DNA from: Candidatus Moraniibacteriota bacterium
GTDB taxonomy: Bacteria > Patescibacteriota > Minisyncoccia > Moranbacterales > UBA1568
Assembly: GCA_017983435.1 (NCBI GenBank)
Contig: JAGOBM010000003.1
Location: 70,124 to 109,230, forward strand
Reading direction: 5' to 3'
DNA: 39,107 nucleotides
Part shown: one piece after another, positions 36,850-39,107 of the stretch
How positions within the stretch are numbered: the stretch's first letter is position 1
Layout: each line of letters starts with the position of its first letter
The notes under the pieces: model-generated
Told to the model about the DNA's origin: nothing
The model's input: only the letters and a program-made list of their open reading frames with translations
The model's database searches: none
Program-made: the position numbers and the translations under genes

Positions 36850-37053
36850 TTTCGGCGAATTTCAAAAAAGAAGCAATTCCGAAACCCGCCCGCATTCCTC
36901 CCCAGACCCCTCCTGCGGGCGGGAAATCAGCCGAGGCAGGGCGAATCCAAAACCCCAGACAAATTGTTTCGTCCTGCCGAGTCCTTTTTAGTAGTTTTAA
37001 TCATTTGGATTTTGCTCGAAATAGTTTCGAACTTTGTCCAACAAACACCGCCA
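36849..37053 (+). repeat. Element end repeat R2'
   Basis: 205 bp, inverse of 34616-34820 with a single difference (T at 36972, opposite G 34697), which weakens the 11-bp stem in this copy. Ends with the core CCGCCA at the element-host border. Confidence 0.95.
37048..37053 (+). other. attR core (CCGCCA)
   Basis: Direct copy of the tRNA-end core. To the left the sequence matches element repeat R2; to the right (GATAAAACGCC) it is host sequence that would have followed tRNA-Ser before integration. Confidence 0.8.
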
Positions 37054-37091
37054 GATAAAACGCCGAGTCCCGCCAGAGTCGGGTAAAAACA

Positions 37092-37121
37092 AAAAATACC
37101 TCCTGATCAGGAGGTATTTTT
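37092..37121. terminator. Bidirectional terminator next to pcrA
   Basis: AAAAATACCTCCTGATCAGG, then AGGTATTTTT: a perfect palindrome. It ends the helicase gene on the minus strand; on the plus strand it would have been the tRNA-Ser terminator before the element split them. Confidence 0.88.
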
Positions 37122-37133
37122 CTTTTCTCTGTC

Positions 37134-39107
37134 TTATGCCAGGGTCAACGGAGCGACTCCGAGCATCAGTTTCTTCACGCCGGCCCGCTTGAAAGCGACA
37201 GTCGCAAGCGTCCCGGATACCGAGACGATCAGTCCTGATCCGAACTGGGGGTGCGAGACCATATCCCCCGGCCGCACTTCGCCGGCCTGCAACGGCTTCA
37301 CGGCACCTTCGGTCGATGTGGGCGCTTCCATGAGCTTTTTCGGAGATGCGACGGCCCGATGATTGACCCGTCCGCCGAAAGACCGCTTCTGCATCATCCC
37401 TCCGCCTACCAGCTCATGCTCCTCGACCAGCTCCGCCGGAATCTCCGAGAGAAATCGGGACGGCGGATTGACCTGAGTCGAGCCGAAAATCATGCGCTGC
37501 TCAGCATAGAGGAGGTAGGCCTTCTCCTTGGCCCGCGTCAGGCCGACATACATGAGTCGTCGCTCCTCTTCCAGTTCGGCTGGCGAGACATGGCTCCGTG
37601 AATGAGGAAATACTCCTTCTTCCAAACCAATGATAAACACCACCGGAAACTCGAGCCCCTTGGCGCTATGCACCGTCATCAGTTGGACACCTTCTGTGCC
37701 GAGCTCATCGGTATCCGAAGCGAGCGATACTTCTTCGAGGAACTGCAGTATCGCTTCTCGGATCGGCAACGCATCGTATTTCTGAGCGACCGAAAAAAGT
37801 TCCTGGATATTCTCCACCCGGGCCAGCGCTTCCTGCTTCCCCTCCTCTTCGAAACTGCGCAGGAGCCCGCTTTCATTGGCGATTTTCTGCAAGAGACCCG
37901 AGAAAGGGAGTCCGTCGGTATGCTCGATATGTGCCTGCCAGCGGGAGAAAAGATCCGTGAACCCCCGTATTGCCAAGATTTTCCCCTCACGGAGATCGGA
38001 AGTGCTCGACGTCATCATGCCGGCGGCTTCGATCGGATTGACCCCTTCACGGAGAGCATAGGCCTTCCAGCGCTCGAGCGTCGTATCGCCGATGCCGCGC
38101 TGCGGCGCATTGGCCACCCGTTCGAGCGCGATGCTATCTGATGGATTGGTCAACAAGCGAGCGTAAGCGATCACGTCCTTAACCTCCTTACGCTGATAGA
38201 ACTTGAGTCCACCGACGACTTTGTAACTCACCGAGTGATGGAGCAGGAGTTCTTCGATCATGCGCGACTGAGCATTGGTCCGATAGAGCACCGCGAAATC
38301 CGAAGGCCGGCGCCCGAGCTCGGCGATAGCGCGCTCTATGGTCTGTGCGACGAAGCGTGCTTCTGATTCCTCGTCCTGCGCCGGACACAGCGTGATCAGC
38401 TCACCCTCCTTCAGATCGGTCCACAGCTTCTTGTGGCGCTGATTGGCGTTGTTCTCAATGATGCCCTGCGCGGCGTCGAGGATCACCTGCGTCGACCGAT
38501 AGTTGCGATCGAGCGTGATGACGACCGCGTCCGGATAGTCCTTCTCGAATTCGAGGATGTTGCGGATATCCGCCTGACGCCATCCGTAAATCGACTGATA
38601 ATCATCACCGATCACGAAGACATTCTTATGCTTCCCCGCGAGCGCTGTCACCAGCCGATACTGGAGAAAGTTCGTATCCTGGTACTCATCGACCATGACG
38701 TAGTGGAATTGTTCCTGGTAGCGTGCCCTCACCTCGTCATGCTTCTCAAGTAGCTCAACCGTCAGGCGGATCAGGTCATCGAAGTCCAGCGCATTGTTCT
38801 TCTCAAGCTCTGCCTGATAGCGTGCATAGAACTTCGCTCCGAGTTCCTCATAGTAGCTCTGCGCCTGTACCGAAAGCTGCGCCGGTGAGAGCAGCTGATT
38901 CTTGGCCCGGGAAACAGCCTCCATCATCGAGCGCGGCTTGACCTGATCGGTACTGATCTCAAGCTCTTTCATCACTTTCTTAGCGAGTGACTGCTGATCC
39001 TGATCATCCAAGATATTGAAGCTCGTACTGTATCCGAGCACACCGATATCGCGACGCAAGATACGTGAACAGAGACTATGGAATGTCCCGATATACTGCG
39101 GCATCCG
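37134..39107 (-). CDS. pcrA: PcrA/UvrD-type DNA helicase, 5' end outside window
   Basis: 657 codons visible; the N-terminus with the Walker A motif is beyond the window edge, since the frame is open to base 39107 and begins inside the IGTFHSLCSRILRR region. Superfamily 1A motifs: DEYQDTNFLQYRLV (Walker B, motif II), VIGDDYQSIYGWRQAD (III), LDRNYRSTQVIL (IV), QLMTVHSAKGLEFPVVF (V), RRLMYVGLTRAKEKAYL (VI). The end (GDMVSHPQFGSGLIVSVSG ... KKLMLGVAPL) is the PcrA/UvrD C-terminal Tudor-like domain that contacts RNA polymerase, so PcrA is favoured over Rep. Acts 3'-5' in repair and removal of DNA-bound proteins. Confidence 0.93.
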   Translation of the reverse strand, partial: RMPQYIGTFHSLCSRILRRDIGVLGYSTSFNILDDQDQQSLAKKVMKELEISTDQVKPRSMMEAVSRAKNQLLSPAQLSVQAQSYYEELGAKFYARYQAELEKNNALDFDDLIRLTVELLEKHDEVRARYQEQFHYVMVDEYQDTNFLQYRLVTALAGKHKNVFVIGDDYQSIYGWRQADIRNILEFEKDYPDAVVITLDRNYRSTQVILDAAQGIIENNANQRHKKLWTDLKEGELITLCPAQDEESEARFVAQTIERAIAELGRRPSDFAVLYRTNAQSRMIEELLLHHSVSYKVVGGLKFYQRKEVKDVIAYARLLTNPSDSIALERVANAPQRGIGDTTLERWKAYALREGVNPIEAAGMMTSSTSDLREGKILAIRGFTDLFSRWQAHIEHTDGLPFSGLLQKIANESGLLRSFEEEGKQEALARVENIQELFSVAQKYDALPIREAILQFLEEVSLASDTDELGTEGVQLMTVHSAKGLEFPVVFIIGLEEGVFPHSRSHVSPAELEEERRLMYVGLTRAKEKAYLLYAEQRMIFGSTQVNPPSRFLSEIPAELVEEHELVGGGMMQKRSFGGRVNHRAVASPKKLMEAPTSTEGAVKPLQAGEVRPGDMVSHPQFGSGLIVSVSGTLATVAFKRAGVKKLMLGVAPLTLA

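Larger units (their letters stand above)
32987..37053. mobile_element. Integrated element with 2-micron-like inverted repeats
   Basis: 4,067 bp between the two direct CCGCCA cores. Gene content: serine recombinase, XRE regulator, 571-aa protein. Removing it rejoins tRNA-Ser to GATAAAACGCC and a terminator, a sensible ancestral tRNA flank. Joining its ends gives a 319-bp sequence identical, except for one base, to the inverse of 34502-34820. The circle would then have two 319-bp inverted repeats separating unique arms of 1,401 bp (recombinase) and 2,028 bp (cargo). Cargo sequence is clearly AT-richer than the host. No replication initiator or relaxase is recognised. Confidence 0.85.

Overview
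The window looks like chromosome from a member of the Candidate Phyla Radiation (Patescibacteria). I infer this from the gene set, not from a marker gene: many membrane-anchored or secreted low-complexity surface proteins, a run of TrbC/VirB2-like pilin genes, soluble lytic transglycosylase-type domains, MscL, a lone malic enzyme, tail-fibre-like proteins, and no outer-membrane biogenesis genes. The host sequence is GC-rich. One block (about 33.1-36.85 kb) is plainly AT-richer and foreign. Most host genes lie on the minus strand.

Layout. 1-4.2 kb: two tail-fibre-like structural genes, a gene with a Tat-type signal anchor, tatA, a terminator, a secreted protein and tatC. 4.4-11.65 kb: surface-protein region with a 705-aa repeat protein, two paralogous DUF916-like membrane-anchored proteins plus a small partner, and two secreted beta proteins that share the same last ~13 residues. 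11.65-12.1 kb: gene-free, with nested hairpins. 12.1-18.2 kb: membrane proteins and a signalling operon (LytR_C protein, CHASE4-HAMP-PAS sensor, PAS-PAS histidine kinase, receiver-only regulator). 18.3-24.8 kb: malic enzyme, mscL, cyclophilin lipoprotein, an HMA-TauE/DsbD-cupredoxin fusion with a divergent 61-aa CPHC peptide, a lysozyme-like protein and an AlkD-type glycosylase. 25-27.4 kb: two-gene plus-strand operon of unknown membrane proteins. 27.5-32.8 kb: methyltransferase, solute-binding lipoprotein and five TrbC/VirB2-like genes, one fused to a transglycosylase domain. 32.9-37.05 kb: mobile element in tRNA-Ser. 37.1 kb to end: pcrA-type helicase, 5' truncated by the window.

Two structures stand out. 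(1) The mobile element at the 3' end of tRNA-Ser(CGA) has a large serine recombinase, an XRE regulator and a 571-aa protein. Joining its two ends through the 6-bp core CCGCCA recreates a 319-bp sequence that is also present, inverted, in the middle of the element (one mismatch). The inferred free form is a 4,067-bp circle with two 319-bp inverted repeats, each holding an attP, separating a recombinase arm (1,401 bp) from a cargo arm (2,028 bp). This is the layout of the yeast 2-micron plasmid. Integration would also change the recombinase C-terminus. (2) Four intergenic hairpins share an invariant 17-nt loop motif (GACTTCCGAGGCGATAG), but each has its own 19-25 bp stem. The stem mismatches in the two imperfect copies are G-U pairs only when read in the orientation of the conserved loop, which points to a family of structured RNAs.

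Smaller patterns: several promoters share TTGAYY-17 bp-TGCTATAMT, and in three unrelated units a terminator-like hairpin sits between promoter and start codon. All family assignments come from reading the translations by eye; no database search was run.
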